A stretch of DNA of 64,000 nt from Sphingobium yanoikuyae (lineage in GTDB: Bacteria > Pseudomonadota > Alphaproteobacteria > Sphingomonadales > Sphingomonadaceae), in the NCBI RefSeq assembly GCF_034424525.1, contig NZ_CP139979.1:62001-126000 (forward strand), in the 5' to 3' direction. Shown piece by piece: positions 16,085-24,594 of this stretch. Every line of letters starts with the position of its first letter. Positions within the stretch are counted from its first letter, which is position 1. The position numbers were made by a program, and so were the translations under genes. The notes below the pieces were generated by a model. The model saw nothing but the letters and a program-made list of their open reading frames with translations. It was not told the origin of the DNA and searched no databases.

Positions 16085-18079
16085 TTGCGTAACAGATATT
16101 TGGCCTTGCTGATGGCGATGGCCGCCATGCCCGCTATCGGGCATGCGATGCAGCAGGCGGCGCCGGCAGCGCCGGCCCCCGCGCCCGCAACCGGCACGAT
16201 CCAGCAATTGTTCGAGCAATCGACGCAAGCCACCGAGGCGGCGGATTATCCCCGCGCGCTTGAAATCCTCACCACGCTCGAAGGCCGGGTGGTGCGCAAT
16301 CCGCGCAGCCTGGCGATCGTGCGGGTGCGCAAGGCGATGGTACTGGCGGAACTGTCGCGCTGGGCCGAGGCGCGCGACCTGCTGAACCAGGCGGCGCCGG
16401 CCCTGCCCAGGGATGATACCAGCCTGTCGACCGACCGCTATCGTGCCGCCTACACGCTGGGGCGCGTGTCGATGGGCGACCTCGACTATGTCGGCGCGCT
16501 GGCCCATTTCAGCGCGGCGCTGGCCGAAGCGGAGGGGCCGGCGGCGCGCATCCAGGCGCTGCTGGGGCAGGCGCAGGCCGGTACGTTCGTCGATCCGGCC
16601 GAAGCGCTGAAGGCCGCCGAAGCGGCCAATGCCATTGCGGTGGCGGACCCCAAGATGTTCGACAAGGCGTCGCTGGCGCATATCGATCTGATCCGGGGGC
16701 GGGCGCTGCTCAATCTGGGCCAGTTCGATCCTGCGGAAAAACTGTTCGCACGGGCGGTGAAGCAGCAGGGTGGGCTGACCACCAGGGTCGATTTCGATGA
16801 TCTGGTGACCCGGTCGGATGCGTCGATCGCCGCCATGCTGGCCGGCCATCGCGAAACGGCGCGCAATTATCTGGTCTATACCGGTGCCGGGCGCATGCCG
16901 CAGCAGGACTTCACCCAGGGCGCGGACATGGCGCTGCCGCGCTGTGGCGAGGATGGCATCCAGCCCGAGGATTATGCCGTGGTGGAATTCGGCATCAGCG
17001 ACAGCGGCGCTGTTTCCTATGCCCGGCCGGTCTATGGATCGCGTCCCGGCCCTTCGGCGCTCGCGTTTGCGCGGGCGGTGCGAGACTGGTCGTGGCGGCC
17101 CGATGACGTCAATAAGATCCCGGCGCTGTTCCGGTTCGTGACGCGGCTGGAACTGCGTTGTTCGACCGCGGAAGGCGGCCCGTCGATGCTGGCGGGTCCG
17201 ACCAAGGCGCTGGGCGACTGGCTGGAGGCCAGGCGCGTTCCCGGCCCGGTGCTGGACAATGTGCCGATCACCCGGCAGCGCGCCCTGCTGTTGCAGCAGG
17301 CGCAGCTGATCCGCAGCCAGAAGGGCGATACGACGGTGGAGCTGGTGCCGGTGCTGATCCCGCTGCTCGCCGGATCGATGGCCGCGCGCGAGGATGTCGA
17401 GACCTATGGTCCGTTGCTGCGCCGGGTGGTGAGAACGGCGGATGTCCCGCCGCTGGCGCAATTGCTGGTCGACCGCCTGGTCCATGATGCCGCCGAACAT
17501 GTGGATATCCGTATCCGGGCCGATTCTCCCTATGTGTTGCGCGCTGCCGATTATCAGGCCGATGCCGATGCACGGGCGACCTTCGCGATCCTGGCATATG
17601 ATGATCTGAGGCCCAGGGAAAAGGCCGGGTCGCAGGCGCTGCTCAACGCGGTGATCGACGATGGCGCCTTGCCGGCCAATGATCCGCTGCGCGTGGCAGC
17701 GCTGGTGCGACGGGCGAGCCTGCAGGCGACCGGCGGCAATCTGGAAGCGGCACGGGCCGATTATGCCGCGACCGGATTGTCAGCGCAGCAATGTTCGATC
17801 GTCGATGCCAAGCCCAGCCTGCGCAGCGCGCCAGTATCCTCCGCCGATTATCCCACGGACATGGTGTCCGTGGGTGTCGAGGGATGGACGCGGGTCCAGT
17901 TCGACATCGCGGCGGACGGCACGACCCGCAACCAGCGGGCCGTCATCACCTATCCGCCGATGATCTTTGGCACCAACGGCACGAAGATCGTGACGCGGGC
18001 CAAATATGAGCAAAGCTATCGCCCCGATGGTGGCCTTGGCTGCGGCGGCAACATGCAGGGGGTGACTTTCCGTCGCTAA
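16085..18079 (+). CDS. Large periplasmic protein with TPR-like helices and two TonB-C-like segments
   Basis: A 664-residue exported protein. The frame is open from 15989, but that lies inside rnpB. A TTG start at 16085 behind a G-run gives a clean signal peptide (RNRYLALLMAMAAMPAIGHA). Residues ~35-270 are amphipathic helical pairs like tetratricopeptide repeats (tallying A-L-x-x-A and N-L-G-Q-F-D-P-A). Two later segments resemble the C-terminal domain of TonB: ~315-375 (VVEFGISDSGAVSYARPV) and ~600-660 (GVEGWTRVQFDIAADGTTRNQ). It could be a periplasmic scaffold. No known function. Start and domain calls are from inspection only. Confidence 0.75.
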   Translation: MRNRYLALLMAMAAMPAIGHAMQQAAPAAPAPAPATGTIQQLFEQSTQATEAADYPRALEILTTLEGRVVRNPRSLAIVRVRKAMVLAELSRWAEARDLLNQAAPALPRDDTSLSTDRYRAAYTLGRVSMGDLDYVGALAHFSAALAEAEGPAARIQALLGQAQAGTFVDPAEALKAAEAANAIAVADPKMFDKASLAHIDLIRGRALLNLGQFDPAEKLFARAVKQQGGLTTRVDFDDLVTRSDASIAAMLAGHRETARNYLVYTGAGRMPQQDFTQGADMALPRCGEDGIQPEDYAVVEFGISDSGAVSYARPVYGSRPGPSALAFARAVRDWSWRPDDVNKIPALFRFVTRLELRCSTAEGGPSMLAGPTKALGDWLEARRVPGPVLDNVPITRQRALLLQQAQLIRSQKGDTTVELVPVLIPLLAGSMAAREDVETYGPLLRRVVRTADVPPLAQLLVDRLVHDAAEHVDIRIRADSPYVLRAADYQADADARATFAILAYDDLRPREKAGSQALLNAVIDDGALPANDPLRVAALVRRASLQATGGNLEAARADYAATGLSAQQCSIVDAKPSLRSAPVSSADYPTDMVSVGVEGWTRVQFDIAADGTTRNQRAVITYPPMIFGTNGTKIVTRAKYEQSYRPDGGLGCGGNMQGVTFRR

Positions 18080-18128
18080 TCCCGCCGCAGGGCTGGCTTT
18101 CCGGGCGCGGCTTCCCTAATTTGGTCCG

Positions 18129-18677
18129 ATGGCAAGACAGAGCCGATCCAATGACTGGGGTTTTCCCCGCTGGCGTGCCTATGGCGCGACGCGGGAAGCG
18201 CAGCGCGTACGCATCTGCGACCGTTTCGGCTGTGACCAGCCGGGTAACTGCCCCGCGCCCAAATCGCCCAACAGCCCGGACCGCTGGTATTTCTGCAGCG
18301 AGCATGCGGCCGAATATAACCGCAACTGGGACTATTTTCAGGGGCTGGACGAGGAAGAGCGGGCCGAGCGCGAGCGCACCGAACGGCGCGATGCCGGCGG
18401 CTATCAGTCGAGCGCCCATCATGGCTGGGGCGGCCCCGGCGACGGCAGCCGGTCGCGCGACGAGATGCACGCGCTGCAGGCGCTGGGGCTGGAGGATGAC
18501 GCCGATTTCGAGGCGGTGCGCAAGAGCTGGCGCAGCCTGGCCAAGGAATATCATCCTGACGTGAAGCCGGGCGATGCCGAGGCGGCGGTGCAGTTCCAGA
18601 CAATCCAGGCCGCCTATGAGGTACTGCGCGCGGCCGAGGAACGGCGCACCTGGAAGCCGCGGGGCGCCAGCGATTGA
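18129..18677 (+). CDS. J-domain protein with N-terminal Cys cluster
   Basis: A 182-residue cytoplasmic co-chaperone candidate. The C-terminal residues ~112-178 form a J domain with the diagnostic HPD at 142-144 (EYHPDVKPG), which would stimulate a DnaK-type ATPase. The N-terminal part has a cysteine/histidine pattern (C30, C35, C41, C56, H59) that looks metal-binding, followed by a charged helix. J domain at the C-terminus is the reverse of DnaJ order. The stop overlaps the TTG start of the [2Fe-2S] protein that follows, so the two are coupled, which might hint at iron-sulphur work, but this is inference. Confidence 0.88.
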   Translation: MARQSRSNDWGFPRWRAYGATREAQRVRICDRFGCDQPGNCPAPKSPNSPDRWYFCSEHAAEYNRNWDYFQGLDEEERAERERTERRDAGGYQSSAHHGWGGPGDGSRSRDEMHALQALGLEDDADFEAVRKSWRSLAKEYHPDVKPGDAEAAVQFQTIQAAYEVLRAAEERRTWKPRGASD

Positions 18678-19018
18678 AGGATCATGTCCGGTCCAACTGG
18701 CATAATGCCGTGCTGGTCTGCCGCAAATGCTCGAAGAAGCTGGACGGCGGCTTCGGCAAGGATGGCGAAGAGCGGCTGGCCAAGGCGCTGCGGCGGCATT
18801 TGTCGCTGAAGAAGGGGCGCAAGGCGGCAGCGGGCATCATCGAGGCGAATTGCCTGGGCGTCTGTCCCAGGGGTGCGGTCACCGTGGTCAACGGTGCCGC
18901 GAGCCGCGACTGGTTGCTGGTGCGGCCGGGGGCGGATCTGGACGCACTGGCGGCGGCGCTGGACCTGCCGGCGCAGGCGGAAGCGCAGAATCCGGGCTGG
19001 CTTACGCAAAATGCGTAA
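18674..19018 (+). CDS. Thioredoxin-like [2Fe-2S] ferredoxin
   Basis: A 114-residue protein whose cysteines C16, C19, C60 and C64 (LVCRKC ... NCLGVCPRG) match the thioredoxin-like 2Fe-2S ferredoxin family (related to NuoE and the Azotobacter-type ferredoxin), likely an electron carrier or Fe-S sensor in the cytoplasm. The start codon is TTG at 18674, overlapping the TGA of the J-domain gene, with no better ATG nearby. The first spacing is C-x2-C, shorter than in many members, so exact cluster ligation needs checking. Good confidence on family, none on partner. Confidence 0.8.
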   Translation: MKDHVRSNWHNAVLVCRKCSKKLDGGFGKDGEERLAKALRRHLSLKKGRKAAAGIIEANCLGVCPRGAVTVVNGAASRDWLLVRPGADLDALAAALDLPAQAEAQNPGWLTQNA

Positions 19019-19072
19019 ATCCGGATGGGCCTGTTAAGCCTATCCTTACCAACATTTCCTAGGGGGGATGCC

Positions 19073-19393
19073 ATGCGGATATGGCTTCCTTCCTCGCGCG
19101 GTGCGGTACTGCTGGCCCAGCTCGCGATCATCCTCCTGGGTCTCGCCCTGCTCTACGGCAATCCGCCGGCGCAGGGGCGCATCCTGCTGATCCCGATGAC
19201 GGCCGGTGCGCGCGCGCATCTGGTGCCCGATGCGGTGGCGCATGGCGCCCGGCTGGTGGCGAGCGGACGCCTGCCCGGATCGATGGTGGTGGAGGGGCAA
19301 CGCGACGCGCTGCTGCCCCTGTTGCGGGGTGGTATATTGCCGCTGCGTGCCTTTGCCGCGGCCTGTGGCGAACCGGTGGGAGGATTGGCCTGA
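19073..19393 (+). CDS. Small single-pass membrane protein coupled to the chemoreceptor
   Basis: A 106-residue protein starting at ATG 19073 behind a strong G-rich ribosome-binding site (agggggg). A TM or signal-anchor helix spans ~10-28 ([19 protein letters not shown]); the remaining ~75 residues ([20 protein letters not shown] ...) would be outside. No family is recognised. The stop TGA overlaps the ATG of the following methyl-accepting protein by one base (TGATG), a strong sign of coupled synthesis. It may be an accessory or sensing subunit for that receptor; alternatively, coupling is incidental. Confidence 0.7.
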   Translation: MRIWLPSSRGAVLLAQLAIILLGLALLYGNPPAQGRILLIPMTAGARAHLVPDAVAHGARLVASGRLPGSMVVEGQRDALLPLLRGGILPLRAFAAACGEPVGGLA

Positions 19394-20922
19394 TGGCGTT
19401 CAACAGTCTCGAAAGCCTGCGCCTGCATGGCCTGCGCATCCTGCTGCTGTGCAGCCTGATCTGGACCGTGCTGATCGGCATTGGCGGCATGATGCTTGGC
19501 AATGAGCGGGCGGCGCCCGCCATGCTGCTGTCGGCGCTGGCCAATATCCTGCCGACCTGGATGGTGATGCGGCGTCGCAACGACCTGGAGGTGCGGCTGG
19601 TGATGGGGACGCTGGCGGCGGTGCAGCCGGCGATCACCCTGTTCCTGCTGAGCGGCCATGTCTGGCAGATGGACGCGCACATGTATTTCTTCGTGGCGCT
19701 CGCCTCGCTGGCGGTGCTCTACGACTGGCGGCCGATCCTGCTGGCGTCGGTGCTGATCGCGCTGCATCATCTGGTGCTGACCTATGTCGCGCCCAACTGG
19801 GTGTTTTCGGGGCAGGCGGAGATCGGCCGGGTCATCATCCACGGCTTTGCGGTGGTGCTGCAGGGCACGATCCTGGGCTATCTCAGCATCAAATTGCATG
19901 GGCTGCTGCTGGCGCAGGATGCGCATGTGGCGGACACTGCCCGGCTGGCGCGGGAAGCGCAGGCCGGGCGCAATGCGGCGGAATCGGCGATGGATGCCCA
20001 GCGCCAGTCCGACGCGCGCGAGGCGCATCTGCGGATCGAGCGGGACGCCGAAAAGACACGGATGGCACAGGACCGCCGCAGCGAGACGCTGGCGCTGGTC
20101 GGCGCCTTCCGCCAGTCGGTGGCGGGCGTGGTGAGCGCGGTCAGCGCGGCAACGGGCGAACTCAAGGAATCGGCCGGGCTGCTGCATGATCTGGCGCGCC
20201 GCGCGAGCGTGGGCACGGACGAGACGATGGCGGCGGCGGGGCAATCCTCGGCCAGCGCGGCGGTGCTGGCGCGGCGGATCGAGCAATTGTCCGAATCGAT
20301 CAGCGCGATCGCAGCGGCGGCCAGCCAGCAGGCGAGCCTGGGCGGCGAGGCACAGCGCGTGTCGGTGGCGGGGCATGAAGCGATGCAGGCGATGGAAGGG
20401 CGCACGGCGTCGATCACCAGCTTCGCCGATTCGATTACCGAGATTGCCGCCCGCACCAATTTGCTGGCGCTCAATGCCACGATCGAGGCGGCACGGGCCG
20501 GCGAGGTCGGGCGCGGCTTTGCGGTGGTGGCCGGAGAGGTGAAGCAGCTGGCCAACCAGACGGCGAGTGCGACCGGCGAAATCCAGTCGCTGGCCTCGTC
20601 CGCGCGGCAGGGGGCCGGGGTGGCGCAGGAAGCCCTGTCCGAGGTCGCCGGGAGCGTTGAGGAACTGGCGCAGGCGGCGCAGGCGATCCAGCGTGCGGTG
20701 GCCGACCAGCGTGATGCGACCGCGGCGATCGGCCAGTCGGCGCGCGATACCGCCCGCGACGCCGATCATATGGCGCAGCGCATGGCGACCGTGGCCGATG
20801 TCGCGCGCAATACAGAAAATCTGTCCGATCGCGTATCGAGCGCGGCGGCTGGCCTGTCGCGCACCGCGCAGGAGTTGCAGCGCGCGACCGACCTGTTCGT
20901 GGCGCAGCTGGAAGCGGCCTGA
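19393..20922 (+). CDS. Methyl-accepting chemotaxis protein, six-TM type
   Basis: A 509-residue receptor. The first 170 residues hold about six TM helices (approximately 16-36, 41-59, 72-88, 94-110, 115-133, 147-166) and no large periplasmic ligand domain. A long coiled coil (~175-260) follows, then a signalling domain with the conserved hairpin tip ([19 protein letters not shown], near 355-375). It would signal to the CheA/CheW pair encoded 5 kb upstream. Without a periplasmic domain, it probably senses through the membrane or an intracellular cue. No HAMP motif was recognised. Translationally coupled to the small membrane protein before it. Confidence 0.93.
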   Translation: MAFNSLESLRLHGLRILLLCSLIWTVLIGIGGMMLGNERAAPAMLLSALANILPTWMVMRRRNDLEVRLVMGTLAAVQPAITLFLLSGHVWQMDAHMYFFVALASLAVLYDWRPILLASVLIALHHLVLTYVAPNWVFSGQAEIGRVIIHGFAVVLQGTILGYLSIKLHGLLLAQDAHVADTARLAREAQAGRNAAESAMDAQRQSDAREAHLRIERDAEKTRMAQDRRSETLALVGAFRQSVAGVVSAVSAATGELKESAGLLHDLARRASVGTDETMAAAGQSSASAAVLARRIEQLSESISAIAAAASQQASLGGEAQRVSVAGHEAMQAMEGRTASITSFADSITEIAARTNLLALNATIEAARAGEVGRGFAVVAGEVKQLANQTASATGEIQSLASSARQGAGVAQEALSEVAGSVEELAQAAQAIQRAVADQRDATAAIGQSARDTARDADHMAQRMATVADVARNTENLSDRVSSAAAGLSRTAQELQRATDLFVAQLEAA

Positions 20923-20929
20923 TCGCCGG

Positions 20930-21367
20930 TCAGCCGGCGCGGGCTATCTGGCCGGTTGCCCCGTCATCGACGGAGCGTGCCAGCGGGTAGAGGATGCGCT
21001 CCTCCCGATCGATCCGCCGGCCGAGGGCATCCAATATCCGGCCGCTGTCGGCGCAGAAGCCGCGCCAGTCGCGGGTGATACGCTCGTCCGTCCAGGCGGC
21101 CATGTAGCGGGCGAAGCTCTCGGCCAGCGCGCCGATCTCGGCCTGGATGCGCGCGGCTGTGGTGCGGACGCGATCGTCGCCCTGGCGCTGGAGCGCGGGG
21201 TAGAGGATGCGATCCTCCAGCGCGAGATGGGCCATCAGCTTGCGCGCCAGTTGCCAGCGCAATGCGCTCACCGCCTGGGGCTGGTCGGGATCGGCGATCG
21301 CCTGGCGCAGTTGCGCGGCGATCAGGGCGATTTCCTCATGCTGCGTGCCCAACTCGTCCATGTTCAT
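20930..21367 (-). CDS. Hemerythrin-like domain protein
   Basis: A 145-residue helical bundle with spaced His and acidic residues: HEEIALIAAQL, HLALEDRILYP and DREERILYP. These match hemerythrin HHE proteins that bind a di-iron centre; roles include oxygen or iron sensing and nitrosative-stress repair. The start at 21367 has GGGAGG at nine bases; the ATG three codons earlier abuts the Shine-Dalgarno. It is convergent with the chemoreceptor gene, with only 7 bases between the stops. Substrate and function are not determined. Confidence 0.85.
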   Translation of the reverse strand: MNMDELGTQHEEIALIAAQLRQAIADPDQPQAVSALRWQLARKLMAHLALEDRILYPALQRQGDDRVRTTAARIQAEIGALAESFARYMAAWTDERITRDWRGFCADSGRILDALGRRIDREERILYPLARSVDDGATGQIARAG

Positions 21368-21458
21368 CGCGATCATCCTCCCTGCCCCGTGCGATCATGC
21401 GTCGGCCGGCGTTAAGAGGGGATTGGAGCGCAGGGCGGGCAAAGCGCGCAAAGCCTGT

Positions 21459-21498
21459 AAAAAGAAAGACCGCCCGGCGCCTGCGCACCGGACGGTCC
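21459..21498 (-). terminator. Intrinsic terminator of sodB
   Basis: On the minus strand a long stem (gaccgtccggtgc against gcgccgggcggtc) is followed by tttctttttac. It lies about 50 bases after the sodB stop. Confidence 0.88.
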
Positions 21499-21545
21499 TT
21501 CTGTCATCGATCCTGTGGATCAGGCCCCATCGGAGCCTGTCGCGA

Positions 21546-22160
21546 TCAGGCCGGCTGGTCGGCGCGGCTGGCGCCCTGGCCGTCGAGATTGAGGGCAGCG
21601 AAGTCCCAGTTGATCGCTTCCTTCAGCAGCTTTTCGGCATAGGCCGGGCGCAGGTTGCGATAGTCGATATAATAGGCATGTTCCCACACATCGAGGATCA
21701 GCAGCGGGGCATGGCCTTCATGCGCGACCGGGGTGTCGGCGTCATGATAGCTGGTTACTTCCAGCTTGCCGTCCTTCAGGATCAGCGCGGCCCAGCCGCT
21801 GGCGAAGTGGCCGACGGCCTCTGCCTTGAGCTTTTCGATCAGCGCGTCGACCGAACCGAAGGCTTCCTCGATCTTGGCGAGCAATTCGCCGGTCGGGGCG
21901 GTCTTCACCGGCGACAGCGAGTTCCAGTAGAAGGTGTGGTTCCAGATCTGGCCGACCTGGTTGAACAGGCCGCCCTTCGACGACTTGATCAGCTCGACCA
22001 GCGACTTGCCCTGCAGGCTCTCGTCGGCGGCGACCAGTTCATTGGCTTTCACGACATAGGCATTGTGATGCTTGCCGTGGTGGAAGTCGAAGGTTTCGAC
22101 CGACAGGATGTCGCCAAAGGCGTCCTTGGCATAGGGAAGATCGGGCAGAACAAAGGCCAT
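21546..22160 (-). CDS. sodB: Superoxide dismutase [Fe]
   Basis: A 204-residue cytoplasmic Fe/Mn-family enzyme converting superoxide into oxygen and hydrogen peroxide. The N-terminal metal His is in ETFDFHHGKHHNAYV, the second in QIWNHTFYWNSL, and the C-terminal Asp/His pair in DVWEHAYYIDYRN. Overall pattern favours the iron type. The start at 22160 has GAGGAG; the open frame extends further upstream but without a family match. It is monocistronic with its own terminator. Confidence 0.95.
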   Translation of the reverse strand: MAFVLPDLPYAKDAFGDILSVETFDFHHGKHHNAYVVKANELVAADESLQGKSLVELIKSSKGGLFNQVGQIWNHTFYWNSLSPVKTAPTGELLAKIEEAFGSVDALIEKLKAEAVGHFASGWAALILKDGKLEVTSYHDADTPVAHEGHAPLLILDVWEHAYYIDYRNLRPAYAEKLLKEAINWDFAALNLDGQGASRADQPA

Positions 22161-22580
22161 GGCGGAACTCCTCGGGTTCGTTATGGGGCGGCCGGGCAAT
22201 GGCTGGCGCGGCCGGTTGATTCTATGGTCCGGGCGGGGCGTTGACGCCTCCGACGCTTCCCATATGCGCACCCAACGCCCAAGAAAACCAATATGTGCCT
22301 ATTGCGAAACGATCGCAGAAACAGGCGGTTGGCGGGGCTTTCGGGCGGTGACGGGCGGGGCAGGGGCCGGGCGGCTTGCTTGACAGGCGGGACGGGGCCG
22401 AACATGATCCCGGCCATGCCGTTCAAGGTCATCTTTGCGCGCTTCCGCCATCATGGGGGACAGCTTCTCGCGGGCCATCCGCCCCGGACCTGACAGGCGC
22501 GCTGCCGGCAGGTTCGGGGCACCCTTCTTGACGCTTTGCGCCCGAGGACCGGGCGCGCACCCCTATCAGGAAGTTTTCCC
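22161..22580. promoter_or_regulatory. 420-base gap with divergent promoters for sodB and rnk
   Basis: No convincing gene. Towards rnk, TTGACA at 22380-22385 and CATGAT at 22403-22408 with a 17-base spacer form a plausible sigma-70 promoter, implying a long 5' leader of about 165 bases. A second TTGACG lies near 22526. No clear operator was recognised on the sodB side. A short open frame at 22293-22493 looks non-coding. Confidence 0.35.
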
Positions 22581-22991
22581 ATGACCCTGCAACAGAAGTG
22601 GGCGGCCGTGCCGCCGATCCATATCGTCGAATCCGAAGCCGACATGATTTCCGACCTGGCCTGGGCGGTGCGCGACCGCCTCCCCGACGTCAGTCAGTTG
22701 TTGCTGGAGGAGGTCGGCCGGGCGCAGTTATGCAGCCGGGCGGCGCTGCCGGCCGATGTCGCGGCGATGGGATCGACCATCCTCTATCGCGATGGCGCGC
22801 GCGGGACGCCGCGTCGGGTGGAGCTGGTCTATCCCAGCCATGCCGATGTGGCGCTGGGCCGGATATCGATCCTGACGCCGGTCGGCGCCGCGCTGATCGG
22901 GATGCGGGCGGGCAATGCCATATTGTGGCCGGACCGCGACGGCCATCTGCGCGACATCATGGTGGACGAGGTGGTTCAGGCGCAGGCCTGA
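22581..22991 (+). CDS. rnk: Nucleoside diphosphate kinase regulator Rnk (GreA/GreB C-terminal family)
   Basis: A 136-residue protein of the GreA/GreB-Rnk family. The N-terminal helical part (IVESEADMISDLAWAVRDRLPDVSQLLLEEVGRA) precedes a C-terminal FKBP-like domain (MGSTILYRD ... RVELVYPSHADVALGRISILTPVGAALIGMRAGN). Rnk binds RNA polymerase near the secondary channel without cleavage activity. The start at 22581 is supported by AGGAAG at 22568; an in-frame earlier ATG exists but adds an unlikely extension. Confidence 0.85.
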   Translation: MTLQQKWAAVPPIHIVESEADMISDLAWAVRDRLPDVSQLLLEEVGRAQLCSRAALPADVAAMGSTILYRDGARGTPRRVELVYPSHADVALGRISILTPVGAALIGMRAGNAILWPDRDGHLRDIMVDEVVQAQA

Positions 22992-23012
22992 ACCACGCAG
23001 GTCAGCGCTTCG

Positions 23013-23666
23013 TCAGCCCTGCGGCGGGGTGGTTTCGCCCACCTCGTCGCTGTCGAGGCCATCGTCCAGGGTCAGGCCGTGGCGCAGCAGCATCGGGATG
23101 TTGGCGCCGGCGAACACGACCGAGACGATGGTGACGCCCCAGACCTTGACCGCGAGCCAGGTGTCGAAGCTCATCGACCGGCGCATGAGTTCGTTGGCGA
23201 CCGCCATGGCGACGAAGAAGAGGGCCCAGTTGCGCGACAGCTTGCGCCAGCCTTCCTCGGTCAGCCCGTCATAGGCGGCCTGGAGCAGATATTTGAGCAG
23301 CGGCTTGCCGCGTAGCAGCCCGGCGAACAGCATCAGCGCGAAGAAGGCGTAGATGATGGTCGGCTTCAGCTGGATGAAGCGCTGGTCGTGGAAATAGATG
23401 GTGAGGCCGCCGAAGAAGAGGATCAGCAGCGCCGAGAGCCACAGCATCGGCGAGACCCGGCCGAGCTTCACCTTGGAGATGATGACGGCGATGACGATCG
23501 CGGCCATGAAGGCGGCGGTGCCGAAGCTCATGGCGGTGATCGGGTTGCCCGCACCCCAGAACCAGCCCGCGCCCTTGTAGCTCAGGAAAAAGACCAGCAG
23601 CGGCCCGAAATCGAGCGCGAGGCTGAGGCTGCCGCCATGGGCGGGCTTCTTGGCGTCAGCGGGCAT
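23013..23666 (-). CDS. yciB: Inner membrane protein YciB / intracellular septation protein A
   Basis: A 217-residue polytopic protein with about five or six TM helices beginning at LALDFGPLLVFFLSYKGAGWF, the family signature, and including SPMLWLSALLILFFGGLTIYFHD. YciB affects envelope synthesis and septation. It starts at 23666 inside the end of ftsY (11-base overlap), so it is translationally coupled and forms the tail of the dapF-mtaB-ftsY-yciB operon. The acidic C-terminus (DDGLDSDEVGETT) is extra. Confidence 0.93.
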   Translation of the reverse strand: MPADAKKPAHGGSLSLALDFGPLLVFFLSYKGAGWFWGAGNPITAMSFGTAAFMAAIVIAVIISKVKLGRVSPMLWLSALLILFFGGLTIYFHDQRFIQLKPTIIYAFFALMLFAGLLRGKPLLKYLLQAAYDGLTEEGWRKLSRNWALFFVAMAVANELMRRSMSFDTWLAVKVWGVTIVSVVFAGANIPMLLRHGLTLDDGLDSDEVGETTPPQG

Positions 23667-24594
23667 AGGCCGTCCCCGCGATCGCGCGTGCCATGTCGCC
23701 GGCATCGAAGGGGCGCAGATCCTCGATCTTTTCGCCAACGCCGATGGCGTGGATCGGCAGGCGATATTTCTCCGCCGCCGCGACCAGCACGCCGCCGCGC
23801 GCGGTGCCGTCGAGCTTGGTCATGACCAGGCCGGTGACCTGCGCGGTTTCCTTGAAGACTTCGATCTGGTTCAACGCATTCTGTCCTGTGGTGGCATCGA
23901 GGACCAGGACAACGTCGTGCGGGGCGGCCGGGTTCAATCGGCCGAGCACGCGGCGCACCTTGGCCAGTTCGTCCATCAGTTCGGTCTTGTTCTGCAGGCG
24001 GCCGGCGGTGTCGACGATCAGCACGTCGATGCCGGTGGCCGTCGCCTGCTTGACCGCGTCGAACACGATGCCTGCCGCGTCGCCGCCTTCCTTGCCGGCG
24101 ACGATGGGCACGCCCAGACGTTCTGCCCAGACCTTCAATTGGCCGATGGCGGCCGCGCGGAAGGTGTCGCCCGCCGCCAGCATCACGCCATAATCCTGTT
24201 CCAGGAAATTATTGGCGAGCTTGGCGATGGTGGTCGTCTTGCCCGATCCGTTGACGCCGATGACCAGGATCACCTGCGGGCGCGGAAAGGCTTCGATCTC
24301 GAGCGGGCGGGCGACCGGGGCCAGCACCTTCTCAATCTCCTCCGCGATGATCTCGCGCAGATATTCCTCGGTCAGTTCCTTGTTGTAGCGCCCCTCGGCC
24401 AGGCGATCGCGAACCCGGCCGGCCATGGCCGGGCCGAGATCGGACATGATCAGGGCTTCCTCGATCTCGTCGAGGGTCTGGTCGTCGAGCGCGGCCTTGG
24501 TGAAAAGGCCGGTCAGATTCTCGCCGAGCTTGTCGGATGTGCGCTTGAGGCCGCCGAAGAGGCGGTCGCGCCAGCTGGTGCCGGTGTCAGTCAT
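23656..24594 (-). CDS. ftsY: Signal recognition particle receptor FtsY
   Basis: A 312-residue SRP GTPase that docks SRP-ribosome complexes at the membrane for co-translational insertion. The short N-terminal acidic region is followed by the four-helix N domain (~25-95) and the G domain: G1 GVNGSGKTTTIAKLA, the I-box region with GGDAAGIVFDAV, G3 VDTAGRLQNK and G4 TKLDGTARGG. It starts by overlapping the mtaB stop (TAATG on the coding strand). Length is standard for alphaproteobacterial FtsY lacking the long A domain. Confidence 0.97.
   Translation of the reverse strand: MTDTGTSWRDRLFGGLKRTSDKLGENLTGLFTKAALDDQTLDEIEEALIMSDLGPAMAGRVRDRLAEGRYNKELTEEYLREIIAEEIEKVLAPVARPLEIEAFPRPQVILVIGVNGSGKTTTIAKLANNFLEQDYGVMLAAGDTFRAAAIGQLKVWAERLGVPIVAGKEGGDAAGIVFDAVKQATATGIDVLIVDTAGRLQNKTELMDELAKVRRVLGRLNPAAPHDVVLVLDATTGQNALNQIEVFKETAQVTGLVMTKLDGTARGGVLVAAAEKYRLPIHAIGVGEKIEDLRPFDAGDMARAIAGTAYAR

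Noticed and set aside
15980..17500. 506-codon antisense frame opposite the TPR-like protein and rnpB end
   Set aside because: No motif, and it runs into the RNase P RNA gene.
22293..22493. 66-codon frame between sodB and rnk
   Set aside because: No ribosome-binding site or recognisable sequence; composition like intergenic DNA.
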